A DNA stretch of 64,000 nucleotides from Strongyloides papillosus (Eukaryota > Nematoda > Chromadorea > Rhabditida > Strongyloididae): the NCBI GenBank assembly GCA_005656395.1, contig SRSI01000078.1:1612001-1676000 (forward strand). The letters are read 5' to 3'. The position numbers and the translations under genes are program-made. The notes under the pieces are model-generated. The model worked only from the letters and a program-made list of their open reading frames with translations, was not told the DNA's origin and made no database searches. Below, piece by piece: positions 1-9,632 of this stretch (position 1 is its first letter; each line of letters starts with the position of its first letter).

Positions 1-15
1 ATTACTAAATCAAAA

Positions 16-1190
16 TTAACTCTAGAATGCGCAATGTATCAAATTTAATTATTTTTTTTTAAATATTCAAGTATCTTTCAAATGTAAGGATCAACAAGGG
101 TTATTTCCAATGGAAAAGATTATTTTATGTGATATAGTTAAAAATGAATTAAGATGTTTTCATATTATAAGTTTAATATTGTTGTGAAATATTCTAATAC
201 ATTAAAAAATTTAAATATATCAATATTTACTAATATAGACCATTTTTAAACATAATATTTAATGACTAAATTCTGATTTTTTAAATAAAGGTAGGATATT
301 TTTTTAAATTTTACCAACTTATTTATATTACTTTCTCTTAGAATCGTAGATTTTTTCGGGTGTAATAAATTTGAGACATAGTGCTTTCTGGCCAATATGG
401 TACAACATAAGAATATCTTCGCAAACTCAACTAGAAGAATGTATTGCCAATTTGTTGCATAGTGAATATGAACTTGATTGCGCTACTGAAGAAAATAAAA
501 AAAAATATACATTTATGAAGCTTTTAATGAAGTTGAAATAGACCATCGACATATACACATTGACCATAACGATAAAACTGCATTGGAAAGATTAGATATG
601 GCAATTGTAACTTCTTGGCTTTCATACAGAAAAAATATACTTTAAAAAAATAAAAAAGAATTTTGAAATTAGCTGGGTTTCAAGCAAAAATTGCCGATAG
701 TAAATGTGTTTAGAAAAGAAAGACCATTAGATATTGAATCTAAAATTCAAAAAGAAAATAAAAACTCTATGACGACATCTGACATACCACCTTAAGAATT
801 TATAACAGATAGGTAATCTCATTCACCTGGTTACATTGGAGCCAGGCGAAGATGCTAATTTCCTAACTGCAAATTTTGTTCTCAAATAATGTGCAGCAAA
901 TATGAAGTTCATTTATGTCTCAAAAAAAAATAATTGTTTCAAAAAATTCTACAGTAAGAAAATATATAAGTCGTCTATTAAATTTATATATTTAGTAAAA
1001 AAATATATTTTTTATTTGTATAATGGAATATGCAGTGTCAGAAATTTAATGGATACTTATTTATTTTAATATCAAAAAATTTTAGCTTTCTTAAGATGTT
1101 TTAATTATATTTTACAATATTTAAAACAACTTTTTGAATATAAAAATGTTTACTAAAATTTGATAAAAAAATTGCGCATTGTAGGATTAA
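16..1190. mobile_element. Decayed, shortened piggyBac-type DNA transposon
   Basis: Both ends carry TTAA (16-19 and 1187-1190), the target site of piggyBac elements. Directly inside, the left end reads CTCTAGAATGCGCAAT and the right end, on the other strand, TCCTACAATGCGCAAT, which agree at 13 of 16 positions and resemble the family's CCCTAG-like tips. The interior holds a broken transposase remnant with the family's Cys-rich tail (see next entry). The element spans only about 1.17 kb between TTAA sites, while autonomous piggyBacs are about twice that, so it is internally deleted. The match of ends, target site and protein trace makes the call fairly secure. The gypsy retrotransposon lies about 390 bases downstream and outside it. 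Confidence 0.7.
373..955 (+). pseudogene. piggyBac transposase remnant (C-terminal part)
   Basis: Reading the three forward frames together gives a chain of fragments interrupted by stops and frameshifts. At about 540-643 comes a piece ending in LERLDMAIVTSWLSYRKN, like the conserved 'vNSWLLYRR' stretch of PGBD/piggyBac transposases. At about 662-713 is LAGFQAKIADSKC, like the following segment. At about 820-945 is GARRRC, an in-frame stop, then PNCKFCSQIMCSKYEVHLC, the pattern of the C-terminal cross-brace zinc finger. The N-terminal half and most of the catalytic domain are missing. It cannot make a transposase and is a fossil. The family assignment is by motif memory, not by a search. Confidence 0.62.
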
Positions 1191-1625
1191 GATTTCTCTT
1201 TATTTATCACCGAGAAAGCAACAGCATTTAGGAACGCTTCAATTTACTATTTAATCATTTTTACATGTAAAAATTTAAAATTTTTAGAGATTTTTTTAGG
1301 GTATAACTATCAAAATGACTATGATGGTTATCGGTTATTTATGCTACAAAATTAACTTAAATTTTAGTTTTTTTTTTTCACATTATCAATGTGAAATTAG
1401 TATTACTTATACTATAATCATATTGTCATTAAAAAAATTAGATTTATAATCTTATTTAATATTGTATTTAAAAACTGATTATAAAAAAATGTAGAAAAGT
1501 AATCTAGCGCTGTAGAAAACTGTAAAAACCTATTTGTAAATGTGATAATAAAAAATTACGTATTAAAAATAATTTTACTCAGTGAAGAATGATCTTTTTC
1601 TTCGTAGGATCACAATCAAGGGGAA

Positions 1626-1633
1626 TATAAATA
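1626..1633 (+). promoter_or_regulatory. TATA box of the 5' LTR promoter
   Basis: TATAAATA followed about 25-30 bases later by an initiator-like CAGTTCT (about 1657). The same box lies at 6074-6081 in the 3' LTR. It would start the genomic RNA near 1657, upstream of the splice sites. Start site is inferred. Confidence 0.6.
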
Positions 1634-1705
1634 CCCTTAAAAAATGATTACGAGTACAGTTCTGACTTCTACTAACCAGGCGGAAAAAACCCAATACATA
1701 TTGGG

Positions 1706-1798
1706 GTAAGTAATTAACTTATATATTTCTTCTTATTGTATCATTATAGTTTTTATTAACTAAATAAAGTTTATATTTTACTATTTACTTATTCACAG
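1706..1798 (+). other. Putative intron inside the 5' LTR
   Basis: GGG|GTAAGT donor at 1706 and TTATTCACAG acceptor ending at 1798 bound a 93-base A+T-rich stretch that looks like an ordinary nematode intron. The 3' LTR has the same pair at 6154 and 6246. Removing it would shorten the leader before the gag-pol ATG at 1865. The acceptor could instead serve spliced-leader trans-splicing. Confidence 0.5.
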
Positions 1799-1823
1799 GT
1801 GTAAGTACCAACATATTATTTGC

Positions 1824-1841
1824 TGGACCAAGTGTACTACT
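1824..1841 (+). other. Primer-binding site
   Basis: TGGACCAAGTGTACTACT begins at the last base of the 5' LTR. TGG is the complement of a tRNA CCA end, as expected for minus-strand priming. I could not assign the tRNA. Confidence 0.55.
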
Positions 1842-1864
1842 CTGTATTTAAGTGAATAGCGTGG

Positions 1865-4800
1865 TTGCTGTGCATGTCTGATACTTGGAGATCGGTTGTG
1901 GAAGAACCTGATACGGATCCGGAGACAGTATCTGACAATCTCTTTACAAGGTCGATTAACGTTATTAGGAATAACCTCTTTGGTCATCATTTTGAGGACA
2001 GTGATGACGTGTCAAGCGACGATCAGAGTTTGGGTGAGAACGACGTCGCGTCTTCTGTTGATAGTTTGTTGATATCTGGATTACTTGACTTAAGTGTTAG
2101 TGTAGCCGAGGGTGCTAGAAGTAACGAAGATACAGATCTAGACGATATGGTAGAAGGTAAAGCTTGGGTCCTCTATCCTGCGTATGAGGAGAAGAATGGT
2201 TCAATGAAGAACTATGTCCGTAAACTTGAATTGATAATGGAATGTGATGGTGTAAAATCTGCATCGACTAAGATGAATATTCTGAAATCTAAACTTAGTG
2301 ATGAAACCTTAGATGAATTATATCAGTTGGTTGATGGTGAACAAGTTAGTACTTATGATGCGTTGAAGGAGTGGTTATATAATCGCTTTTCTGATGATTT
2401 ATCTGTTAGTAATGCTATGATTAAACTTCGTGGATTTCATACACGAGTTGATGAGTCTCATCTTTCTAAGGACTTGACTGAAGTAGCTGAATTGGTTATG
2501 AAATCATCTACATCTAAGAACCAGTCCGATATTGTTAACCGTACGAAGGAACGCTTTATGGATAAGATTGGTGATGATGAATTATTCAAACGATTACTTT
2601 CTAAAGATTATTCAAGTGTGAGTGAGATGATTAATGATTTATGTACTGTCTTCATGTTAAGTAATAAGAGGAGGAATGATAGTCAGAAGAAGTTGAAAGA
2701 TAGAAGAATTACTCCCAATGATTCTGGTAATCGTCCTGTGAAGTTCAATGGTACTTGTCATTCTTGTGGTATCAGAGGTCATAAGGCTGTTGATTGTAGG
2801 AAGAAGCGTCTCGATAATGATAAATCTTCTGATAAATCTCAACAATCTAAAATCAATTCCAATATTGAAATTATTAAGCATAATACCTTACCTCTTATTA
2901 AATGTCATGTGAAGTCATCTCAAGCTATTGCATTGGTAGATACTGGTGCCAACATAGGGTTGATACGACAGAGTCTTGTCTTACGCCAAGATTTACCCAT
3001 CAAAACTTCCACTGTTAAGATTAGACAGACTTTTGGTTCCAAAGCTGAAACTTTAGGTTATGTTGATATCCCTATCACTATTAATGGTGTTACTAAACAA
3101 GTCAGGTTAGAAGTAATAGCTGATAAGGATACTGATCAGGGTTATGATATTTTGTTACATACTAAAGCTATCAAAGATTTTCAGTTGATCATCGATTTGG
3201 CCAATAATTCAATGAAAGCTGGTGATACAGATCTCGATATGTGTTATGTTGAAAATGAATCTGATAGTGTTAATACCTTACAATTCAATCATTCTGTTAT
3301 TGCGAAAGAGTCGGCATTAGAAAGAATCTTTGAGAAGAATCCTGAAGCCAAGAATGCTATTGTTGGTGATGGTAATGTAGTTCCTTGTTCTCAATTTGAA
3401 GCTCCTGTTCAACATTTCACTACAGATGTCCCTCACCGTTTTATCAAGTATACTGTGCCCTTTAATCTTAAACATATTGTCGATAATGAAATTGATAAGT
3501 TGATTGAGATGGGAATAATCATACCAATGGAAACCCCATATCTACATAATCTTATTCTGGTACGTAAAAGTAATGATGAACACCGACCATATTTGGATAT
3601 GCGACCTACAAACGCTGTAGCCGTTGTTGATAGTTATCCAGTGGGTAATATGCATGAAATTCTCTCTGATTTATATGGTAATACTCTGTTCTCAAGTTTA
3701 GATATCCGACAAGCATATTATCAGATTTCTATACCTAAAATCAATCAAGTTAGATTCGGTCTATATACTGACAGAGGAACTTACGTGTATACTCGTCTTC
3801 CTTTCGGATATGTTAATTCTGGACAAATTTTTCAAAGATACCTTGATAGAGTTTTGGGGTCTAGTCATCTACGTTGTTTTGCAAGAGCATATTATGACGA
3901 CATTATCATTAAAACACATTCTGGTTTAGATGATCATTTAATTAAGGTTGGTGAAGTCATGGAAGCCTTGTCTAGTAGAAAATTGAGTCTTAATATCCAA
4001 AAATGTCAGATTGCCCATGATAGTCTTGAATTTCTGGGTCAACTAATTACTCCACAAGGTATTCAACCCGCATATGAGAATAAGCAGATGATTAAAAATT
4101 TACGTGTTGAAAGAAGTATTACTGGTATTAAAAGATTCCTTGGATGTGTAGGTTTCTCCAACTATATCATCCCAAATTACTCTAAAGTGTGTGGTCCCTT
4201 AACTTCTCTCCTTTCAAAGAAGAATAAAGATGGTAAATGGACGTGGACTAGTGAACATGATGATGCGGTAAATAAACTTAAAGAAATTCTTCTTAGTGAT
4301 GAATGTGTAGTACATCCACAGTTTGATAAACCATTTTTTGTATATGTTGATTCTAGTGAGTTATATCACGGAGCTGTTATTTGCCAAGAAGATTCATCTG
4401 GTAAACTAAAGGTTGTGCGATATTGGTCAAAGAAACGTACCCATTATAAGAAGTTGCGATCTTCAGTCTACATTGAGTTGCAAGGTATTGTAGAAGTTGT
4501 AAGAAAATTTAGAAACTATTTTATTGGTAGTGATGTTACTATATTCACCGATAATCGTGGTCTAATCAGCATTATCCGAGAGTCTACAGATATCCACTTC
4601 TCACAATGGATATATGAACTAATGAACTATCGTCTTACTATCAAATATGTACCAGGCCCAAAGAATCAGCTGGCGGACATGCTCTCTAGGTCCCGTAATG
4701 TTGAAGAAGAGAAAAAACCTGTTGCTCCCGAAGATGAAGAGGAGAAATCCATTAATATTGATGATCCAGAGAACACGTACTGTCTTAATTCTATTTCTAT

Positions 4801-6040
4801 CAACGAGTTGAAAGATGCACAAGAGGCCGATAAGAATTTAACTGACGATTTGATAAAAGAATACAAGATGATAAAACTGAACGAAATCTGGGGAATTAAT
4901 GTTTCAAGGGAGATGGGGATTAACAGCATATTTGTTCCATACCTACCAGATTGTAAAGTCAAAGAAATTTGCCGTCAAACCCATGAACTTGGACACTTCT
5001 GTATTAACAAATGCCGTAACTTGCTGAGGAACAGATGGTTTAACCCAAATATCGAGAGCACGTTAAAAGAACTGATATTCAGTTGTACACAATGTCAAAA
5101 ACGCAACCAACACTACCCTGGACTTACAAAACACCAATTCGTGGATTACGATGAACCCCGTGCATGCTACTCAATGGATCTCTGCGGACCTATTGGAGGA
5201 AAAAGTATTGACAGAAATCGCTATATTCTTCTGATGGTTGACTGCTTTTCAAGATTTTGGATGAGCGACTGTATTGAAGACGTAAAATTCAACACCGTGG
5301 CCCGTACATGTATCAAATTGTTCAATATGTTTGGTAGACCAAGAAAATTACGAACTGACAATGCGACATACCTTACCACCGAATTCATGGAGGATTTATG
5401 CAAGGAGTTGTCGATACACCACTCTCTCTCCACTCCATATGAACACCGTGGAAACACTCACTGCGAGCGTGGCTTGAAGACATTGGAGGCTATAGTTTGC
5501 AAGATTCGTGATGAAAACAAAAATTTACCTTGGTCGTCTTTCGTTCAACATGCTGTTTATTTTTATAATGTATCTGACTGTGAATCTACCGGGTATTCCC
5601 CCTACCATCTATTCTTTGGTACACGACCAACGTTAAGCATGGAATTAGCAGATGAGGTAACACCTGGTTTGGTTGACAAGAATTCACAAATAGCGGAAAT
5701 CAAATACCAAACGAGATTGGCCTACAATTGCGCCTACTCCACCCTGTTGACGAGAAGATTAAAAGCCAATGGAAAATACAACAGTCGAGTGAAAGAAAAA
5801 CAACCAATGTTTAAGGCTGGTGATAAGATACTTGTGAAGAAGCCTCTTTCGACTGGGAAGCTAGACTACTACTACGCCGGTCCATTTGAGGTGTCAAATG
5901 CAGATAATTTCATCGTCTATTACAAGAAACCAAGATTCAAGAAAGAATTTCGCGCCCATTGTTGTATGGTAAAATTATACCATGAACCTAAGGATTCAGG
6001 TGACGATGCTATTTCTCAAGGAGGAGTGAGTGAAGAATGA
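1865..6040 (+). CDS. Gag-pol polyprotein of Ty3/gypsy retrotransposon
   Basis: A single 1391-residue frame. Residues about 1-290 are gag-like with an acidic N-terminus. A CCHC zinc knuckle (CHSCGIRGHKAVDC) is near 298-311, and an aspartic protease with ALVDTGANIGLI near 356. Reverse transcriptase carries LPFGYVNSG and the YYDD catalytic box (about 640-680). RNase H shows VYVDSSE and IFTDNRG. Integrase has an H-H-C-C finger (HELGHF ... CTQCQKR) and a D-D-E core (SMDLCGP, LRTDNATYL, HCERG). A GPY/F-like C-terminal module (YYAGPFEV) follows. Gag and pol are fused in one frame with no shift signal needed. The first ATG (1865) is used; a second in-frame Met is three codons later. The last codons and stop lie in the 3' LTR. 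All catalytic motifs look intact. Confidence 0.95.
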   Translation: MLCMSDTWRSVVEEPDTDPETVSDNLFTRSINVIRNNLFGHHFEDSDDVSSDDQSLGENDVASSVDSLLISGLLDLSVSVAEGARSNEDTDLDDMVEGKAWVLYPAYEEKNGSMKNYVRKLELIMECDGVKSASTKMNILKSKLSDETLDELYQLVDGEQVSTYDALKEWLYNRFSDDLSVSNAMIKLRGFHTRVDESHLSKDLTEVAELVMKSSTSKNQSDIVNRTKERFMDKIGDDELFKRLLSKDYSSVSEMINDLCTVFMLSNKRRNDSQKKLKDRRITPNDSGNRPVKFNGTCHSCGIRGHKAVDCRKKRLDNDKSSDKSQQSKINSNIEIIKHNTLPLIKCHVKSSQAIALVDTGANIGLIRQSLVLRQDLPIKTSTVKIRQTFGSKAETLGYVDIPITINGVTKQVRLEVIADKDTDQGYDILLHTKAIKDFQLIIDLANNSMKAGDTDLDMCYVENESDSVNTLQFNHSVIAKESALERIFEKNPEAKNAIVGDGNVVPCSQFEAPVQHFTTDVPHRFIKYTVPFNLKHIVDNEIDKLIEMGIIIPMETPYLHNLILVRKSNDEHRPYLDMRPTNAVAVVDSYPVGNMHEILSDLYGNTLFSSLDIRQAYYQISIPKINQVRFGLYTDRGTYVYTRLPFGYVNSGQIFQRYLDRVLGSSHLRCFARAYYDDIIIKTHSGLDDHLIKVGEVMEALSSRKLSLNIQKCQIAHDSLEFLGQLITPQGIQPAYENKQMIKNLRVERSITGIKRFLGCVGFSNYIIPNYSKVCGPLTSLLSKKNKDGKWTWTSEHDDAVNKLKEILLSDECVVHPQFDKPFFVYVDSSELYHGAVICQEDSSGKLKVVRYWSKKRTHYKKLRSSVYIELQGIVEVVRKFRNYFIGSDVTIFTDNRGLISIIRESTDIHFSQWIYELMNYRLTIKYVPGPKNQLADMLSRSRNVEEEKKPVAPEDEEEKSINIDDPENTYCLNSISINELKDAQEADKNLTDDLIKEYKMIKLNEIWGINVSREMGINSIFVPYLPDCKVKEICRQTHELGHFCINKCRNLLRNRWFNPNIESTLKELIFSCTQCQKRNQHYPGLTKHQFVDYDEPRACYSMDLCGPIGGKSIDRNRYILLMVDCFSRFWMSDCIEDVKFNTVARTCIKLFNMFGRPRKLRTDNATYLTTEFMEDLCKELSIHHSLSTPYEHRGNTHCERGLKTLEAIVCKIRDENKNLPWSSFVQHAVYFYNVSDCESTGYSPYHLFFGTRPTLSMELADEVTPGLVDKNSQIAEIKYQTRLAYNCAYSTLLTRRLKANGKYNSRVKEKQPMFKAGDKILVKKPLSTGKLDYYYAGPFEVSNADNFIVYYKKPRFKKEFRAHCCMVKLYHEPKDSGDDAISQGGVSEE
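6018..6028 (+). other. Polypurine tract
   Basis: AAGGAGGAGTG lies directly before the 3' LTR and would prime plus-strand DNA. It also codes for the last residues of the polyprotein, so coding and priming overlap. Confidence 0.55.
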
Positions 6041-6272
6041 TCGTTTTCTTCGTAGGATCACAATCAAGGGGAATATAAATACCCTTAAAAAATGATTACG
6101 AGTACAGTTCTGACTTCTACTAACCAGGCGGAAAAAACCCAATACATATTGGGGTAAGTAATTAACTTATATATTTTTTCATATTGTATCATTATAGTTT
6201 TAATTAACTAAATAAAGTTTATATTTTACTATTTACTTATTCACAGGTGTAAGTACCAACATATTATTTGCT
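6029..6272 (+). repeat. 3' LTR of the gypsy element
   Basis: Matches 1581-1824 with four substitutions: T/G at 1595/6043, two in the T-rich part near 1729-1733/6177-6181, and one near 1753/6201. It carries the polyprotein stop codon (6038-6040), the TATA box, both splice sites and an AATAAA that can act in 3'-end formation. Confidence 0.93.
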
Positions 6273-6276
6273 ACTC

Positions 6277-7015
6277 TATCTAGAAATCCTGCTCTATATC
6301 TTTTTGTAAATAAAAAAAATTTCAAAAAACCATATCGTGACAATTGCTGTCCAAATCAACAAATTTGTTTTGAAGTCGTAATATTCACTGAGAAAATGTT
6401 TGTGGGTATACTCCCAAAAAATTACGATTTTTTTGCTGATTTGATTTTCGCATAACCCGGAAGAAAATATTCCGCAATAAAAAAAATTCCGCAATCGTAT
6501 ACGAGGTACAGTTTGTCTTGCAACAATCACACTGCAATAAATTTTTAAGTATATTGCAAAAACTCTCCGCGCCTTTTTAGCCAGAAAAAAACTTCTCTGC
6601 AATTTTCTACGCAAAAAACAATACTCGCAAAAAGAAGCAATTCCGCAAAAAAAATCTTCCAGTTTTAACCTAAAAAAGAATAACAAAATGCAAATATATA
6701 AAATTCTAAAATTAAGATGCCACCGTATTAATTCCGTGTGCTGCAGTTGTCAATAAATTTTTTAAAAGAACAATTAGCGAAGTTAAAACAATTTTATTTT
6801 AACAAACTTGATGGATACTTGAGAAACTGTGTAAATATAAAAAAATATATAGTGGAAAATTTATATACTCTTTTTGTTTATTTTTTCCTTATTTTGTTTA
6901 ATTACTTATATAAAATAAAGTTTTATTCTAAAATATCTTGAAAAAATACTAACATTTTTAATTAAAATCACTATTACCATGGTGTTCCCAAATAATTTAT
7001 TTAACTATATTTATA
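6277..7015. other. No gene seen; CGCAA-rich patch
   Basis: Host DNA between two mobile elements. Around 6440-6660 the word CGCAA recurs (for example TTCCGCAAT, CTACGCAAAA, ACTCGCAAAA, TTCCGCAAAA) in less A+T-rich DNA than the surroundings. Open frames here (6294-6686 minus, 6738-6941 plus) are low-complexity and look accidental. Possibly a piece of an unknown repeat. Confidence 0.4.
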
Positions 7016-7204
7016 CGTGGTCTGTCCCAAAAGTAATGAGAATTAATTCATTACAAACCTCACAGGCATAGGATTTAAAAGGTGAGGATACCGTTTTGTA
7101 GAGAAAATTCTCCTCTACAAAATGGTATATATTCCATTTAAATCCGAACACTAAAAAATTTCTTATGTTAAAAAAAGTGGACCCATGTTTAGTACCCTTG
7201 TCAC
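7016..7204 (+). repeat. Left inverted arm of the TA-flanked element
   Basis: Pairs with 7690-7877 on the other strand. It contains a nested hairpin at 7091-7125 (CCGTTTTGTAGAG ... CTCTACAAAATGG). Confidence 0.8.
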
Positions 7205-7689
7205 GCGTAAAAATATCATACTTTTAGGTGGCAAAAAATTTTCAAAAAATAACAAAAAAACGTCAAAGGTGAAAAACCTACAAGCCAATTATTGATTATA
7301 CATTGAGTCACTTATCATTGCCTATTGAACAGTTTTTATGTTCGGCAATTATTCCTACTTTACCTGTTGCCCCCAATAGCCCCAACTTACAACGTGTAAT
7401 TTTTTTCTACTCTTCAGAATTAAAAACTATCTAAAAGGAAATTACTTTGGGAATTTATAAAATGTACGATTATCTTCGACGAGTGCTCTAAATAGTCGTA
7501 TACATGAGGAATTTGGATTGATCACAAAAATTTTCTTTTATATTTTGTTTTCAAATTTTCTAAGTTTCTGTAACATTTTTTTATGTTTTGCACAAAATTC
7601 AAATGCTCAACGCTTTTGACACTTTTTGCATGTTCATCGTTAAAGAAATCAAAAAATTTTTAGTTTGTGACGACGATAATTTTTTTGCT

Positions 7690-7877
7690 GTGACGAGAGT
7701 ACGAACATGGGTCTACTTTTTTTAATGAAGAAAATTTTGTAGTGCTCTGATTGAGATGGAATATACACCATTTTGTAGAAGAGAATTTTCTCTACAAAAC
7801 GGTATCCTCACCTTTTAAATCCGATGCCTGTGGTGGTCGTAGTGAATTCATTCTCATTACTTTTGGGACAGACCATG
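7690..7877 (-). repeat. Right inverted arm of the TA-flanked element
   Basis: Reverse complement of 7016-7204 with scattered substitutions. The nested hairpin is at 7768-7802. Confidence 0.8.
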
Positions 7878-8346
7878 TAAATATGTGTGTATGAGCATTT
7901 AATCTAAAAGTAAAATTAATATATTTGTTATTTCTATATACTTTAATAATTTATGCACCATAATTAACTAATGTTGACATGAATTTGAACTAACAATCGG
8001 TGTTTGATTTTTCAAAACGAAAACAGATTACATAAATTTTCGATCGTTTATGCTTTTGTTTTAATTCACTTAAAAAAGTTGAAAACTACATTTAAAATCT
8101 ACAGAAAAATATGTTCTTTAATTTATAAAAGAAAAAAATTAATTTTTAAATGTTACATTAAATTTATTTAACTTGAAATTTTACTAACACTATTTTAATA
8201 TTTTTTCACCGAAAGAACAAATAGATAATCAAATTTTATTCGATTTAAAATATAGAAATAAAATATATTTCTATTTATTTAATTCTTTTTAATCTGTTTA
8301 ACAGATTAGTATAACAATTTAAATTTATTTTATTGTCATAAATTTA

Positions 8347-9632
8347 ATGGAAAGAATAATAATAATTTTGTTAAGTATAACCATTTGTATCTCTTCTAAT
8401 CTTGTAAGTTCGCTATAAATTTTTTGTCGATATCTAATATTTTCAATGACTTAAAGTTTTATGACAATGTAATAAGTAGAAAACAGCGGAAAGTATCATT
8501 CAATTTGAACCACAAATGGCCTTTACCAATACCATATTTTATTGATATTAACGTAAATGCAGTGGCCGTCGAAAAGGTTATAGAGTTTATACAACAAGAA
8601 TCATGTATCCGTTTTAAAAGATATCTCACAAAGGTTTCTGGAATTGTTGGATTACACTACTACTATGGAAATAATTGCAGTAGTAATGTTGGAAAAAGAG
8701 TAAAACGTACCTGGCAAAAAATAAGCATTGGAGAAAATTGTGATAAATATGGAAAAATTTACCATGAAACACTACACGCTTTAGGATTTTATCATGAGCA
8801 CACAAGACTAGATAGAGATAAATACATAAAGGTGTTATTTAGAAATGTTGTTCCAGATTTTATATCGCAGTTTGCAAAAGTCTCAAAAATAGACTCTAAT
8901 ATTTTTAGAATTCCATATGATTATGGATCTGTTATGCATTATGCTCTATTTTTTTTGTCATCTAATGGGGAAAATACAATGGTTCCACATGATAAATTGT
9001 ATGAAATGACACCAGGATACAAATCAACAATGTCATTTAACGATCTTAAATTACTGAATATATATTATTGCAGTACGGTTTGTAAAAATAAAATTAAATG
9101 CCTCAACAATGGGTACCAACATCCTAACAATTGTGGGCGTTGCAAATGTGTAAATGGTTTCACTGGATTTTATTGCAATATTATGGTAAAATCGTCCATT
9201 AACTGCGGTGAAACACAATATTTTGCAACAAAAGTAGGATCAAAATTTGAAGTTAAAGGTGCTCGTGATTGCGTATATCATTTTTTGACAGGTAGATTTA
9301 GAAAAATTGCAGTAAAAATTGTATCAACTTCTTTGTATCCAAATTTCCCCAGATTTTGTTATGACATTAATAGCCTTGAGGTAAAATATCATAACGACAA
9401 ATCTGTTTCTGGAGCGTTGTTTTGCAATTATGTTTCAGATATTACAATTGTATCACATGGTAATCATGTAATGATTCGCTATAGGAGTGACAATCCTATG
9501 AACCGAGTTTTATTAAATTTTAAATCTGTATCAAGATCATACCGTCAAGTGGCAAGTAAAAGCCCTCTTATGAATAGCCTTTTTAAAAAATTTAGATTTA
9601 ATCGTAGAGAAAACATAGAAGTTCCCTTTTAA
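8347..9632 (+). CDS. Secreted astacin-family zinc metalloprotease (astacin-EGF-CUB)
   Basis: Two exons, 8347-8403 and 8457-9632, joined in phase 0 across a 53-base GTAAGT...AAAG intron; 410 residues. Exon 1 encodes only a signal peptide (MERIIIILLSITICISS). A very short pro-region ends in RKQRK, and the protease follows. The zinc site HETLHALGFYHEHTRLDR (about residues 122-139) has all three His, the catalytic Glu and the downstream Glu/Arg. The Met-turn YGSVMHY lies near 175-181. Then come an EGF-like Cys cluster (about 237-275) and a CUB-like domain. Astacins cleave extracellular proteins and are greatly expanded in Strongyloides, where many are made by skin-penetrating or parasitic stages; that role here is inference. 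The weak AAAG acceptor is the least certain part. Confidence 0.9.

Larger units (their letters stand above)
1581..1824 (+). repeat. 5' LTR of the gypsy element
   Basis: Direct repeat of 6029-6272. It begins AGTGAAGAATGATC and ends TATTATTTGCT, so its tips are AG...CT rather than the usual TG...CA. Both ends are fixed by loss of similarity between copies and by the ACTC duplication. It contains a TATA box (1626), a canonical donor (1706) and acceptor (1798), and an AATAAA (about 1763). Confidence 0.93.
1581..6272 (+). mobile_element. Ty3/gypsy LTR retrotransposon, apparently intact
   Basis: Two direct 244-base LTRs (1581-1824 and 6029-6272) flank one long gag-pol frame (1865-6040). The copies differ at only four positions by my alignment, no indels, so insertion is recent. 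A 4-base target duplication ACTC lies outside both ends (1577-1580, 6273-6276). A TGG-starting primer site abuts the 5' LTR and a purine tract precedes the 3' LTR. The order protease, reverse transcriptase, RNase H, integrase and the 'LPFGYVNSG' RT motif place it in Ty3/gypsy. No envelope frame exists: the polyprotein stop is already inside the 3' LTR. The frame has no internal stop, so the copy may be competent. The internal DNA is less A+T-rich than the host flanks. Confidence 0.95.
7016..7877. mobile_element. Non-autonomous TA-flanked element (mariner/Tc-like MITE) with long inverted arms
   Basis: The tips read C(G/A)TGGTCTGTCCCAAAAG on each strand and are flanked by TA on both sides (7014-7015, 7878-7879), the duplication made by Tc1/mariner elements. 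The inverted arms run about 189 bases (7016-7204 and 7690-7877) and stay clearly alike to GTCAC. The 485-base centre has no transposase-sized frame, so the element would depend on an enzyme supplied elsewhere. The tip resembles mariner tips, but family is inferred. Confidence 0.8.

Noticed and set aside
2657..5457. Minus-strand frames at 2657-2881, 4619-4962 and 5221-5457
   Set aside because: They are antisense shadows of the gag-pol frame, which has clear domains.
6294..6941. Frames of 130 and 67 residues beyond the retrotransposon
   Set aside because: Composition is low-complexity (Phe/Lys/Ile), with no domain, signal peptide or splice partner.
8424..8456. Astacin start at the TTG codon 8424
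   Set aside because: Not a normal eukaryotic start. An upstream exon with a signal peptide joins in phase and skips this stretch.
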